Positions 50,714 through 60,000 of a DNA stretch of 60,125 nucleotides are shown here, piece after piece (the stretch's first letter is position 1; each line of letters opens with the position of its first letter). The position numbers and the translations under genes were made by a program. Under the pieces are notes generated by a model, which was not told where the DNA came from, ran no database searches, and saw only the letters and a list, made by a program, of their open reading frames with translations. Origin of the DNA: CAYVAP01 sp964343195 (GTDB lineage Bacteria; Bacteroidota; Bacteroidia; J057); NCBI GenBank assembly GCA_964343195.1, contig CAYFIR010000021.1:1-60125 (forward strand). Reading direction: 5' to 3'.

Positions 50714-53700
50714 ATGATTGATAACATTATCGCTTATTCCATTCGGAATAAGTTTATCATAGGCCTGCTGGTGCTAGGCCTGGTTGGCTGGGGATTGTAT
50801 TCATTGCAGCAATTGCCCATAGATGCCGTTCCCGACATTACCAACAACCAGGTACAGCTCATCACGCAGGCTCCTACATTGGCCGCGCAAGAGGTAGAGC
50901 AGTTTATTACCTACCCTGTGGAACTGGCCATGCAAAACTTGCCGGGAGTGGTCGAAATCCGTTCCATCTCCCGTTTTGGACTTTCTGTGGTAACGGTGGT
51001 CTTCCGTGAAGACATGGGAACCTATCTGCCTCGCCAGTTGGTCTCTGAACAATTAAAAGTGGCTGAGGCAGAAATTCCTGCTGGACTCGGAACCCCTGAA
51101 ATGTCTCCCATCTCAACTGGCCTGGGTGAAATCTACCAATACGCCCTGCATGTCAAACCTGGCTATGACAGCCTTTATTCTCCTATGGAACTCAGGAGCA
51201 TACAGGATTGGATTGTCAGGCGGCAACTCTCTGGGGTTGATGGCGTGGTTGAAGTCAACAGTTTTGGCGGATTTCTCAAGCAATACGAAGTCGCGGTAAA
51301 TCCTGAGCAGCTTCGGGCCATGAATGTAACTATGGCAGAAGTCTATCAGGCCGTTGAGAAAAATAATCAAAATACCGGGGGGAGTTATATCGAAAAAGGT
51401 CCCAATGCCTATTTCGTTCGGGGGGAAGGTTTGGTCAAATCTCTCAAAGACATCGAAAAGATTCCTGTCAAAACAGTTGAAAATATTCCTGTTCGCATTT
51501 CCGATGTTGCCAAAGTTCAGTTCGGTCATAGTCCTCGCTATGGAGCGATGACTAGCAACGGGGAAGGAGAAACTGTCGGTGGAATTGTTATGATGCTCAA
51601 AGGTGCCAATTCAGCAGAAGTAATCGAGCGAGTACAAACCCGAATTGAGCAAATACAGCAAAGTCTCCCTGAAGGGATTACCATTGACCCCTTTATTGAC
51701 CGTAGTAAGCTAGTTGATAAAACCATCAAAACAGTAAGTACTAACCTCATTGAAGGAGGACTCATTGTCGTATTTATCCTGGTTCTACTGTTGGGTAATC
51801 TCCGGGCTGGCTTGGTTGTAGCTTCTGTCATTCCCCTGGCGATGCTCTTTGCCATCGCCATGATGAATGTCTTTGGTGTTTCGGCCAACCTGATGAGTCT
51901 GGGGGCTATTGACTTTGGTCTCATCGTAGATGGAGCGGTAATTATCGTGGAGAGCATTGTTCACAGACTTCACAACCAGCATAAAAACAAGGTATTGACT
52001 CAGGAAGAAATGGACGAATCTGTCAAAACTTCTGCCATCAGAATCCGAAACTCTGCGGCATTTGGAGAAATCATCATCTTAATTGTCTATCTCCCTATTT
52101 TGGCCCTGGTGGGTATAGAAGGGAAAATGTTTACTCCAATGGCTCAAACGGTCAGTTTTGCCATTTTGGGAGCCTTTATTCTTTCCCTAACCTATGTGCC
52201 AATGATGTCTGCACTGGCTTTGTCCAAAAAAGTTGTGGAGAAACGCACCATTGCAGACCGAATTATATCAGTACTCCAACGAGTATATGACCCCGCCATC
52301 CGCTTTTCTCTTCGATTCCGATGGCTAGTCATTGGCTCAGCGGTCATTTTATTTGGCCTCAGTCTTTGGCGATTTTCCGCCATGGGAGGAGAGTTTATTC
52401 CTCGTCTGGAGGAAGGTGATCTGGCAATCAATGCCACCATCAAAACGGGAAGCTCTCTTAGTCAAACGATCGAAACAATGAATCGCCTTGAAGGAATTTT
52501 AATGAAATTCCCAGAAGTGGAAGAAATTGTTACCCGGATTGGTGCAGCGGAAATTCCTACTGACCCGATGCCCATCGAGGCTGGTGATTTGATTATCGTT
52601 CTGAAAGACAAGGACGAATGGACAACTACTGAAAGCCAGGAAGAACTGGTCGAAAAAATGAAGGAGGCAATGGCTGTAATTCCAGGTGTTAATTTTGAGT
52701 TTTCCCAGCCCATTGAACTTCGATTCAACGAACTCATGACAGGGGTCCGCTCTGATATTGCGATTAAAATTTATGGAGAGGATCTGCAACTCCTCTATCA
52801 AAAAGGACAGGAAGCCAATGCTGCCGTTCAAAACATAGACGGAGTAGGTGATACCAAACTGGAACAAATTGTTGGCCTTCCCCAAATGCAGGTGCAGTAT
52901 AACCGCGACAAAATCGCGCAATATGGATTGAACATTGAAGATTTGAATACCCTGGTACGAACCGCATTTGCTGGCGAAGTTGCCGGAGTGGTCTTTGAAG
53001 GAGAAAAACGCTTTGACCTGGTGGTTAGGCTGGAAAAAGCCTACCGACAAGACATTCAAAACCTGCGGGAACTGTATTTGACACTTCCCAATGGAAACAG
53101 CGTTCCTCTTAATGAAATTGCCAGCATCGAATACCAAAATGCGCCCATGCAAATCAGTCGGGACGATACTAAGCGAAGAATTGTTCTGGGTGTGAATGCC
53201 AGAGGAAGGGATGTAGAAAGTCTGGTGGGCGAAATTAAACAAACCCTTCAGGCGGAGGTTGATCTTCCACCAGGTTATTACATCACTTATGGCGGACAGT
53301 TTGAAAACCTGCAGGAAGCCAAGGACCGGCTGAGCATTGCTGTACCTGTAGCCTTGCTACTTATCTTTACATTGCTCTATCTGACTTTTCACTCTTTTGG
53401 TCAGGCGCTGCTTATTTTCACGGCGATTCCACTTTCAGCCATTGGTGGGATCTGGGCACTTAGCTTGCGCGGTATGCCTTTCAGTATTTCGGCGGGTATT
53501 GGCTTTATTGCCTTGTTTGGCGTTGCAGTACTCAACGGGATTGTCCTCATTGGTTATTTCAATGACCTTAAAAAAGAGGGCATGAATGATATCCGGCAGC
53601 GTATCCTGGAAGGAACCCGCGTGCGCTTGCGCCCTGTTATCATGACTGCTGCTGTTGCCTCTTTAGGCTTTTTGCCGATGGCACTTTCAACCTCAGAAGG

Positions 53701-55033
53701 CGCGGAGGTGCAAAAACCTTTGGCAACAGTTGTGATTGGGGGCTTGATTACAGCCACTTTACTTACGTTGGTAGTGCTACCTGTTTTATACCAAATTTTT
53801 TTCGATGAGGATCGTTCAAAAGCACGGCCTAACGCTTCTGGGACAATGTTGAAAACACTACTGGTCTTATGCCTGAGTATTCCACTGGCCAGTATGGCGC
53901 AACGTCCGGTGAGTGCTGAAGAGGCCGTGCAACTGGCCTTAGAAAACCATCCTTCAATACAAGCGGCATCTCTTGGGGTGGAACGACAACAAGCTCTTCA
54001 AAAAAGTGCCTTAAATCTTCCCGCAACCTCTATTTCCTATGGTCGTGGACAGTTCAATACTTCTGCTCAGGATAATCAATGGCAGATAAATCAAAGCTTT
54101 TCCTTGCCACAGGTGTATCAACGAAATGGGGAACTCTTACAGGCGCAGACAGACCTGGCCGAACATGCCAAAGACATCAGTAAAAATGAACTCCGAAGAG
54201 AGGTGCGAATGGCTTATCAAGCCTGGCATTTCTGGCTTGAACAACGAAAGCAATATGATTCCCTGTTGACTTACTATCAGGATTTCCTGGATGCAGCTGA
54301 TCTTCGTTTTCAGACAGGAGAAAGCAATCTGGTGGAAAGTCAATTGGCTAAAGCCAAATTTCAACAGATTCAGCTCAATTATCAGCAAGTACTCAGTGAA
54401 GTGGCAATGAGTCATCGGACATTGCAGCAATGGCTCAATACCACTGATTCACTAATGGTTCCGCCTCATATAGGGTTTGCCTCCTTTTCCTTACCGGGAG
54501 ATACAGTCAGCAACACTGGGAAAAATCCCAACCTGGCCTTTGTTCAACAGCAAATAATGGTAGCTGAAAAATCCCAAAAAGTTGCTCAGGCGGAGCTTTT
54601 ACCCCAGCTCTCAGCCGGATATTTTCGCCAGCAAATTGACGGGGCCAATGGTTTTCAGGGATGGCAGATAGGCATATCAGTTCCTTTGTGGTTTCGGGCA
54701 AAACAGGCCGAAAGTCAGGCCCAGGCTATTGAGCGAAAAGTGATATCCAGTCAGGCTGAGGGCACTCAATTGAGGCTCAGTTCAGCTTGGGATCAATTAC
54801 ATCAGCAATATCAAACCGCAAGGCAACAACTTGCCTTTTATGAGACAGATGGCCTTCAACTGGCTGAAGACTTAGTTCAGACTGGAAGGCTGGCTTACCT
54901 GGCTGGCGAGATTGATTATGTGGCCTATATCCAGAATCTGGATCAAGCTTTTACGCTCCGTCAATCTTATTTGGAAAGCATTCTGAAAACAAACCAGGCT
55001 GCCATTGGCCTTTCATATATCTTAGGTATCTAA
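50714..55033 (+). CDS. czcA: CzcA/CusA-type metal RND efflux pump fused to TolC-like outer-membrane factor
   Basis: A 1439-residue fusion. Residues 1 to about 1030 form a heavy-metal RND pump: TM1 at 12-32, the large periplasmic loops, and TM4 with D400, D406 and E413 in DFGLIVDGAVIIVE, the charged triad of the divalent-cation (Zn/Co/Cd/Ni) branch rather than the Cu/Ag branch. At M1045 a signal-peptide-like segment (MLKTLLVLCLSIPLASMAQ) leads into an outer-membrane efflux protein domain (AVQLALENHPSIQAASLGVE, then repeats of long coiled helices) to the end. The fusion is known in Bacteroidota but topologically odd, and cleavage at the internal signal is likely. It works with the CzcB-like adaptor. 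Confidence 0.93.
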   Translation: MIDNIIAYSIRNKFIIGLLVLGLVGWGLYSLQQLPIDAVPDITNNQVQLITQAPTLAAQEVEQFITYPVELAMQNLPGVVEIRSISRFGLSVVTVVFREDMGTYLPRQLVSEQLKVAEAEIPAGLGTPEMSPISTGLGEIYQYALHVKPGYDSLYSPMELRSIQDWIVRRQLSGVDGVVEVNSFGGFLKQYEVAVNPEQLRAMNVTMAEVYQAVEKNNQNTGGSYIEKGPNAYFVRGEGLVKSLKDIEKIPVKTVENIPVRISDVAKVQFGHSPRYGAMTSNGEGETVGGIVMMLKGANSAEVIERVQTRIEQIQQSLPEGITIDPFIDRSKLVDKTIKTVSTNLIEGGLIVVFILVLLLGNLRAGLVVASVIPLAMLFAIAMMNVFGVSANLMSLGAIDFGLIVDGAVIIVESIVHRLHNQHKNKVLTQEEMDESVKTSAIRIRNSAAFGEIIILIVYLPILALVGIEGKMFTPMAQTVSFAILGAFILSLTYVPMMSALALSKKVVEKRTIADRIISVLQRVYDPAIRFSLRFRWLVIGSAVILFGLSLWRFSAMGGEFIPRLEEGDLAINATIKTGSSLSQTIETMNRLEGILMKFPEVEEIVTRIGAAEIPTDPMPIEAGDLIIVLKDKDEWTTTESQEELVEKMKEAMAVIPGVNFEFSQPIELRFNELMTGVRSDIAIKIYGEDLQLLYQKGQEANAAVQNIDGVGDTKLEQIVGLPQMQVQYNRDKIAQYGLNIEDLNTLVRTAFAGEVAGVVFEGEKRFDLVVRLEKAYRQDIQNLRELYLTLPNGNSVPLNEIASIEYQNAPMQISRDDTKRRIVLGVNARGRDVESLVGEIKQTLQAEVDLPPGYYITYGGQFENLQEAKDRLSIAVPVALLLIFTLLYLTFHSFGQALLIFTAIPLSAIGGIWALSLRGMPFSISAGIGFIALFGVAVLNGIVLIGYFNDLKKEGMNDIRQRILEGTRVRLRPVIMTAAVASLGFLPMALSTSEGAEVQKPLATVVIGGLITATLLTLVVLPVLYQIFFDEDRSKARPNASGTMLKTLLVLCLSIPLASMAQRPVSAEEAVQLALENHPSIQAASLGVERQQALQKSALNLPATSISYGRGQFNTSAQDNQWQINQSFSLPQVYQRNGELLQAQTDLAEHAKDISKNELRREVRMAYQAWHFWLEQRKQYDSLLTYYQDFLDAADLRFQTGESNLVESQLAKAKFQQIQLNYQQVLSEVAMSHRTLQQWLNTTDSLMVPPHIGFASFSLPGDTVSNTGKNPNLAFVQQQIMVAEKSQKVAQAELLPQLSAGYFRQQIDGANGFQGWQIGISVPLWFRAKQAESQAQAIERKVISSQAEGTQLRLSSAWDQLHQQYQTARQQLAFYETDGLQLAEDLVQTGRLAYLAGEIDYVAYIQNLDQAFTLRQSYLESILKTNQAAIGLSYILGI

Positions 55034-55054
55034 CCCATTTTGAGTAACAATATC

Positions 55055-56293
55055 ATGCAACGAATTTCATATTATATATTTCTCCTGGCTGCTGTAACAA
55101 GCATTTTGCTTTTCAGCAGTTGTGAACCAAAACCCACTTCACCAGAAACAACTGCAGTCGGAGATGAACATGGACATGGACACGAACACGAAGAAGAGGC
55201 GGGACCTGAAGGGATCGCTATCTTTACCAGTCAGCAGATTGCAGCCACAGGACTTAAAACAGGTAGTTTCCAGGAAATGAAACTGGCCGGGTACATTAAG
55301 GCTAATGGCGTCCTGGATTTACCCCCTTCCAATCAGGCAACTATTAATCCGCCTCATCAAGGCTTTGTTGAAAAGACACGTTTCCTGGAAGGCGATTATG
55401 TCAAAAAGGGAACCGCTTTGGCTGAGCTATCACATCCTGATTACCTCATGCTCCAGCAGGAATTTTTGGAAGCAAAAAGCCGCTTGACATTTCTTGCCCA
55501 AGAGTTGGAGCGGCAGCGAACCCTTTCTGCGGCCAATGTTAGTGCTAAGAAAAAATTACAGGAAACAGAGGCAGAATTCAATGCGATGAATGCGAGGCAA
55601 ACGGGCCTAAAAGAACGACTCAATTATATAGGGATTTCCACTCAGAATTTGGATGCCAGTTCAATGCAAAGAAAAATTGCCATTCGGGCACCATTTTCAG
55701 GGTATATCACAGAGGTAAATATTCGCCTGGGAGCTTTGGTTGGGCCGGAAACTAGCATGTATGAGATGGTCGATAATCGGCACATGCACCTAGAACTCAA
55801 GGTATTTGAAAAAGATTTGTTTCGGATCAAAAAAGGACAGCGTATTACTTACCGTCTTCCCACTCAAGGCACGAAAAACTATGAAGGAGTGGTTCACTTA
55901 ATTCAGAGAGAGTTTGATCAGGAAAACCGAACGGTTAACCTCCACGCTCATCTGGAAGGAGAGCACCCTGAGTTTATCCGTGGGCTGTATGCTGAAGCGC
56001 AAATCTGGTTAGATTCCAGATCGGTTCCAGCATTACCTGAGTCGGCTATTGTCAGCGAGGAAGGACAGGCCTATATCTTTGTAGAAGTGCCGGAAGACGA
56101 ATCTCACGAAGAATCCGAAGATCATGATGAAAAGCAATTTCGCCAAGTGTTGGTACGCACAGGTGTAACGGAAAACGGTTTTACAGAGGTATATTCAGTA
56201 GAATCTCTTTCGCCAGATGCCAAAGTTGTGCTCTCAGGGGCTTATTACCTCATGGCAGAAATGAACAAAGGTGATGCAGAGCATGATCATTAG
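55055..56293 (+). CDS. czcB: CzcB/CusB-type RND periplasmic adaptor lipoprotein
   Basis: A 412-residue membrane fusion protein. The lipobox is ILLFSSC (Cys about 23). A His-rich stretch HGHGHEHEEE (about 43-52) and another near the C-terminus (HEESEDHDEK, DAEHDH) may bind metal. Barrel-sandwich and hairpin domains follow: GFVEKTRFLEGDYVKKGTAL, the coiled hairpin at about 130-190, then IRAPFSGYITEVNIRLGALV and beta-barrel parts. It bridges the pump and the outer-membrane factor. The ATG at 55055 gives the lipoprotein signal (a TTG is at 55040). It starts 21 bp after the czcA stop. Confidence 0.9.
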   Translation: MQRISYYIFLLAAVTSILLFSSCEPKPTSPETTAVGDEHGHGHEHEEEAGPEGIAIFTSQQIAATGLKTGSFQEMKLAGYIKANGVLDLPPSNQATINPPHQGFVEKTRFLEGDYVKKGTALAELSHPDYLMLQQEFLEAKSRLTFLAQELERQRTLSAANVSAKKKLQETEAEFNAMNARQTGLKERLNYIGISTQNLDASSMQRKIAIRAPFSGYITEVNIRLGALVGPETSMYEMVDNRHMHLELKVFEKDLFRIKKGQRITYRLPTQGTKNYEGVVHLIQREFDQENRTVNLHAHLEGEHPEFIRGLYAEAQIWLDSRSVPALPESAIVSEEGQAYIFVEVPEDESHEESEDHDEKQFRQVLVRTGVTENGFTEVYSVESLSPDAKVVLSGAYYLMAEMNKGDAEHDH

Positions 56294-56307
56294 GGTTGAA
56301 ACATATA

Positions 56308-56354
56308 GCTAGGCCGAGCTTTGCAATACCATTGCATGATTTCTTGGCCTAGCT
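56308..56354. promoter_or_regulatory. candidate Fur-family operator before czcD, inside a larger inverted repeat
   Basis: TGCAAT-ACC-ATTGCA (56322-56336) is a perfect 6-3-6 palindrome. The 18-bp string CTTTGCAATACCATTGCA recurs at 58530-58547. It can also be read as TTGCAA-N5-TTGCA, like the box described for nickel-responsive Nur proteins of the Fur family. AGCTAGGCC (56308-56316) and GGCCTAGCT (56346-56354) flank it as an outer inverted repeat, so a hairpin is possible. It lies 39 bp before the czcD start. Confidence 0.65.
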
Positions 56355-56374
56355 TTGCATAAATAAAATAGGAA

Positions 56375-57274
56375 ATGGGACAACATCATAATCAGGATCA
56401 TTCTCATCACCATCATCAAGGAACAGGCAACATCAAGGTTGCCTTCTTCCTCAACTTAGGATTTACCATAATCGAAATTGTGGGGGGAATCCTGACCAAT
56501 AGTGTGGCCATTATCTCTGATGCGATTCACGACCTGGGAGATTCCCTGTCATTGGGCTTATCCTGGTATTTTCAATCCCTTTCCAAAAAGAAGAGTGATG
56601 CACAATTCTCCTTTGGCTACCAACGCTTCTCACTTTTGGGAGCAGTGATCAATTCAATGGTTTTGGTGATAGGAGGTATATTGGTTTTGCAGGAAGCTAT
56701 CCCGCGCTTGTGGGAACCTCCTCAACCCCATGCCGAAGGCATGATTTACCTGGCGATACTAGGGATTGTGGTCAATGGAGCCGCCGTGTTGAAATTAAGG
56801 AAAGGCTCGTCTATCAACGAAGAGGTCGTTTCTCTTCATTTGTTGGAAGACGTCCTGGGATGGATAGCGGTATTAATCGCTGCCATCATCATGCAGTTTA
56901 TTGATGCGCCTATCCTTGACCCACTGCTTTCCATTCTGATCACTACCTGGGTACTGTGGAATGTATATCGCAACCTACGAAAGAGCTTCGGAATCCTACT
57001 ACAAGCTGTTCCAGGGGATAAAGACATCACGGAACTGAAAAAACAAATTCAAGACATACCTGAAGTATCAGATGTGCACGACATACACCTTTGGACCCTC
57101 GATGGAGAGAAGGATATTTTTACCGTTCATATCAAGGTAGAAAAGGTGGATGATTTCAATAAGCAAGCGGCTGTGAAGGTCGCCATCCGCCAGATCCTGG
57201 CAGAGAAACAGATTGAACATGTAACCATCGAGGTAGAATCCAGTGAGGAAGACTGCGAACAGATTGATTGCTAA
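56375..57274 (+). CDS. czcD: CDF-family divalent metal exporter (CzcD-like)
   Basis: A 299-residue cation diffusion facilitator. A His-rich start (MGQHHNQDHSHHHHQGTG) precedes six membrane helices. Transport-site residues are in TM2 (ISDAIHDLGD, HxxxD) and TM5 (HLLEDVLGWIAVL, HxxxD), the pattern of zinc-type carriers. The cytosolic C-terminal domain (about 205-290) is present, ending in VEVESSEEDCEQIDC. It exports zinc or related metals from the cytosol to the periplasm, feeding the RND pump. A Fur-like palindrome stands just upstream. Confidence 0.93.
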   Translation: MGQHHNQDHSHHHHQGTGNIKVAFFLNLGFTIIEIVGGILTNSVAIISDAIHDLGDSLSLGLSWYFQSLSKKKSDAQFSFGYQRFSLLGAVINSMVLVIGGILVLQEAIPRLWEPPQPHAEGMIYLAILGIVVNGAAVLKLRKGSSINEEVVSLHLLEDVLGWIAVLIAAIIMQFIDAPILDPLLSILITTWVLWNVYRNLRKSFGILLQAVPGDKDITELKKQIQDIPEVSDVHDIHLWTLDGEKDIFTVHIKVEKVDDFNKQAAVKVAIRQILAEKQIEHVTIEVESSEEDCEQIDC

Positions 57275-57291
57275 TAATTGAAAAAAATCAA

Positions 57292-58086
57292 ATGAATAAA
57301 TCTATTTTCCAAATAACCCAAATGGACTGCGCTTCAGAAGAGCAGATGATTCGGATGAAATTGGAACCATTTGAGGAAGTCGAACACTTGGATTTTGATC
57401 TTCCCAACCGAAAACTGATTGTTTATCATCAAGGAGAAATTCAACCCATCCACCTGGCCATTCAGCAACTGAGTCTCAATGACCGTTTGCTGGAAACAAT
57501 AGAGACAGAAGGAGTACTACCAAAACAGGAGAAGCATCAACGTACCATTCTATGGTGGGTCCTCAGCATCAACTTTGGATTTTTCCTCCTTGAAATGACT
57601 TATGGTTGGCTGGCAAATTCCATGGGACTCATAGCTGATTCTTTGGATATGCTGGCCGATGCCATTGTGTATGGCATGAGTTTACTTGCTGTAGGGGCAG
57701 CCGTTTCCCGCAAAAAGAAAATAGCTGGCATTAGTGGATATTTTCAAATGGTTTTGGCCGTTTTGGGATTTATTGAAGTAATACGGCGTTTTGTGGGCTA
57801 TGGGGAGATGCCAGTTTTTCAAACCATGATCATCGTTTCTGCATTGGCCTTAGTTGGCAATGGTATTTCCCTCTACCTGATCTATAAGGCAAAAAGCGAG
57901 GAAGCTCACATGAAAGCTAGTTGGATTTTTACTTCTAACGATATCATTGTGAATCTAGGGGTCATCGTAGCTGGGGGGCTGGTTTATGCAACCAATTCCC
58001 GCTATCCTGATCTGATCATTGGGAGCATTGTCTTTTTGGTGGTAATCTGGGGTGCGATCCGCATTTTGAAACTCTCTAAATCTTAA
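57292..58086 (+). CDS. HMA-like domain fused to CDF-type cation transporter
   Basis: 264 residues. The N-terminal 75 (SIFQITQMDCASEEQMIRMK) have the HMA fold pattern with a single Cys in MDCASEE, as in CadA-type DCAxxE sites, then EHLDFDLPNRKLIVYHQG. A short linker leads to about six membrane helices with DSLDMLAD (TM2) and SNDIIVNLG (TM5), acidic sites in place of the His-containing sites of CzcD. The CDF C-terminal domain is absent. It is probably another metal carrier with its own metal chaperone domain. The ATG at 57292 is preferred to TTG 57268, which overlaps czcD. Confidence 0.82.
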   Translation: MNKSIFQITQMDCASEEQMIRMKLEPFEEVEHLDFDLPNRKLIVYHQGEIQPIHLAIQQLSLNDRLLETIETEGVLPKQEKHQRTILWWVLSINFGFFLLEMTYGWLANSMGLIADSLDMLADAIVYGMSLLAVGAAVSRKKKIAGISGYFQMVLAVLGFIEVIRRFVGYGEMPVFQTMIIVSALALVGNGISLYLIYKAKSEEAHMKASWIFTSNDIIVNLGVIVAGGLVYATNSRYPDLIIGSIVFLVVIWGAIRILKLSKS

Positions 58087-58112
58087 CTTCCTCACCCTTC
58101 AAAAAGTCAAAA

Positions 58113-58529
58113 ATGATGAATAGGATCGATACTATCCTGCAACAAAAATCTGTTCGCATCACTCCCATGAGGCAGCTCGTGTTGAAGCATTTTTTACAGG
58201 AGGAAACTGTTTCCGGATTGAATGAATTGGAAGAAGCCTTTCCGAAATCAGACAGAATCACCATATACAGAACCCTGAAAACCTTTGAAGAAAAAGGCAT
58301 TATCCATAGTATTCAAAATGGAGTCTCGGAAGTAAAATACGCCCTATGCAAAGAACATTGTGAGGAACTTCATCATATTGATCGGCATCCTCATTTTCAT
58401 TGTTTAGTATGCGGATCGGTTGAGTGTCTGGAATCTGTTATCCTACCACCAACCATACTACCAGAAGGCTATTCCGCGAAAGAAACCAGAATGATGATCA
58501 AGGGAACCTGTAAACAATGTCAGGACTGA
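58113..58529 (+). CDS. Fur-family metalloregulator
   Basis: A 138-residue regulator. The winged helix is at about 10-80 (VRITPMRQLVLKHFLQEETV, ITIYRTLKTFEEKGIIHSI). The dimerisation/metal domain has HIDRHPHFHCLVCGSVECLE with a CxxC pair (structural zinc) and a second pair in the C-terminal CKQC. Iron-, zinc- or nickel-type specificity cannot be decided by eye. Its position with metal exporters suggests control of export, and the palindromes at 56322 and 58533 are its likely sites. Confidence 0.9.
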   Translation: MMNRIDTILQQKSVRITPMRQLVLKHFLQEETVSGLNELEEAFPKSDRITIYRTLKTFEEKGIIHSIQNGVSEVKYALCKEHCEELHHIDRHPHFHCLVCGSVECLESVILPPTILPEGYSAKETRMMIKGTCKQCQD

Positions 58530-58547
58530 CTTTGCAATACCATTGCA
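58530..58547. promoter_or_regulatory. second copy of the candidate Fur-family operator
   Basis: CTTTGCAATACCATTGCA is identical over 18 bp to 56319-56336. It lies right after the fur-like stop and 46 bp before the next gene, where it could control that gene. Confidence 0.65.
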
Positions 58548-58592
58548 GTGAAGGAGTGTCTTTTTTTGTAAAAAGTTATTGTAAAAACAGAT

Positions 58593-59189
58593 ATGACACG
58601 TCAAACTTATCTCCTCATCTTTTTCCTCGTCTTCTTTCTGGTCGTATTCGTCATACGTTCATTTTTGCTTTGGAAAGATTCAGGAATCAACCCCCTGACC
58701 TTTGACAATTCTGATGATGCCCATGGCTTTAACGGGAAAGTCTTCAAATTCATTTCCTGTTTCGAACTGGTGATTGTTGTCGTCAACGCTTTCAAAAATG
58801 ATTGGTATCAATATTATCTGCCATTTTGGTACCTGGAGCATCCTGTCCTTGAAATGATTGGCTGGGGGCTTCTGCATGGTTCTCTCATCTGGATTTTTAT
58901 TGCTCAGCTTCAGATGTCGGATTCCTGGAGAATAGGCATAGATGAAAAAAATGAGACCCAACTCGTTAGCAAAGGACTATTTTCCATTTCTCGCAATCCA
59001 ATTTTCTTCGGCATTATTATCGCCGACCTGGGTTTGTTCCTGGTGATTCCTAATGCTTTCACCTTGCTTGTTGCAGTATTGGCCTTGTACGCTGTACAGA
59101 TTCAAGTTCGCTTAGAGGAAGATTTTTTAGAACAAGCACATGGCGAAGAATATACTCAGTATTGCAAACAGGTAAGGCGTTGGATTTAA
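58593..59189 (+). CDS. ICMT/PEMT-like membrane methyltransferase family protein
   Basis: A 198-residue integral membrane protein with about five helices. The last 70 residues carry the isoprenylcysteine carboxyl methyltransferase/PEMT pattern: SWRIGID, LVSKGLFSISRNPIFFGIII and IQVRLEEDFLEQAHGEEYTQ followed by YCKQVRRW. It should use SAM to methylate a lipid or small molecule at the membrane. Such genes often lie in metal or toxin-resistance loci, with unknown target. A Fur-like box lies upstream. Confidence 0.85.
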   Translation: MTRQTYLLIFFLVFFLVVFVIRSFLLWKDSGINPLTFDNSDDAHGFNGKVFKFISCFELVIVVVNAFKNDWYQYYLPFWYLEHPVLEMIGWGLLHGSLIWIFIAQLQMSDSWRIGIDEKNETQLVSKGLFSISRNPIFFGIIIADLGLFLVIPNAFTLLVAVLALYAVQIQVRLEEDFLEQAHGEEYTQYCKQVRRWI

Positions 59190-59263
59190 GGGTTTGATTA
59201 TTCAGCCAATTACGATCAACTAGTTCGGTGCATTTGCGAAACGAGTAATTACAAACATTAATC

Positions 59264-59905
59264 ATGGACAAACAACACAAGGCCATCAAATATTACGACA
59301 AGTTTTCCAGGGTCTATGATATTTTTTCACCTAAGGTGTACTATCATAAAGCCCGTAGTCATGCCATCAAAGAATTAGAACTGCAGCCGGAGCAAACGGT
59401 TTTGAACGTCCCATGCGGGACTGGGCAAAATTTTGAATATTTCCAGGCATTCCTTCAGGGCACAGGTCAAATCCTGGGGGTTGATCTTTCACCAGGAATG
59501 CTTGAAAAGGCAGAAATTAAGGTTCAAAAATATAATTGGAAAAACATTCAATTGATAAAGCAGGATGTCAAAAAGTTTGATCAAAAGTGGCTGGAAGAAC
59601 TTTCAGAAAAAGGTACTCCCATTACCATAGATGTAATTCTCTGCGACCTGGGCTTATCTGGTTTCCCTGACTGGCAGCAGGTCATTGACAACTTGCTTAC
59701 CATCCTAAAACCAGGTGGAAAGATCGTTATTATGGATTGGTATATGGAAAAGCGAACACTTAGGGGAGCTTTTGTAGAGTGGATTGGTAAGGGAGAAGTT
59801 ACTCGGCCGATCTGGCAGTATTTGAAGCCCAGAGTTAAGGAGTTTAATCTGGATAATAGCTTCAATCGGGGTGGAGTGTTTGTTGCATCAGGGACAAAAT
59901 CATAA
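59264..59905 (+). CDS. class I SAM-dependent methyltransferase
   Basis: A 213-residue methyltransferase. KYYDKFSRVYDIFSPKVYYH at the start recalls the UbiE/phospholipid methyltransferase group. The SAM loop is VLNVPCGTGQNFEYFQAF (about 45-62), the acidic site ILGVDLSPGMLEKAE, and LKPGGKIVIMDWYMEKRT is post-motif II. It ends in FNRGGVFVASGTKS. The substrate is unknown; quinone or arsenic-type methylation cannot be ruled in or out. It lies 74 bp after the membrane methyltransferase gene, and GTGCATTTG at 59228-59236 is a weak promoter-like element. Confidence 0.88.
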   Translation: MDKQHKAIKYYDKFSRVYDIFSPKVYYHKARSHAIKELELQPEQTVLNVPCGTGQNFEYFQAFLQGTGQILGVDLSPGMLEKAEIKVQKYNWKNIQLIKQDVKKFDQKWLEELSEKGTPITIDVILCDLGLSGFPDWQQVIDNLLTILKPGGKIVIMDWYMEKRTLRGAFVEWIGKGEVTRPIWQYLKPRVKEFNLDNSFNRGGVFVASGTKS

Positions 59906-60000
59906 GCACTTGTTAAATAGCTTGTCTTTGAAAATTCCCTGAGCGGCGGATATTATATCCCTCCGTGGCCAGATCTCTAATACACCATATATTTCATGGG

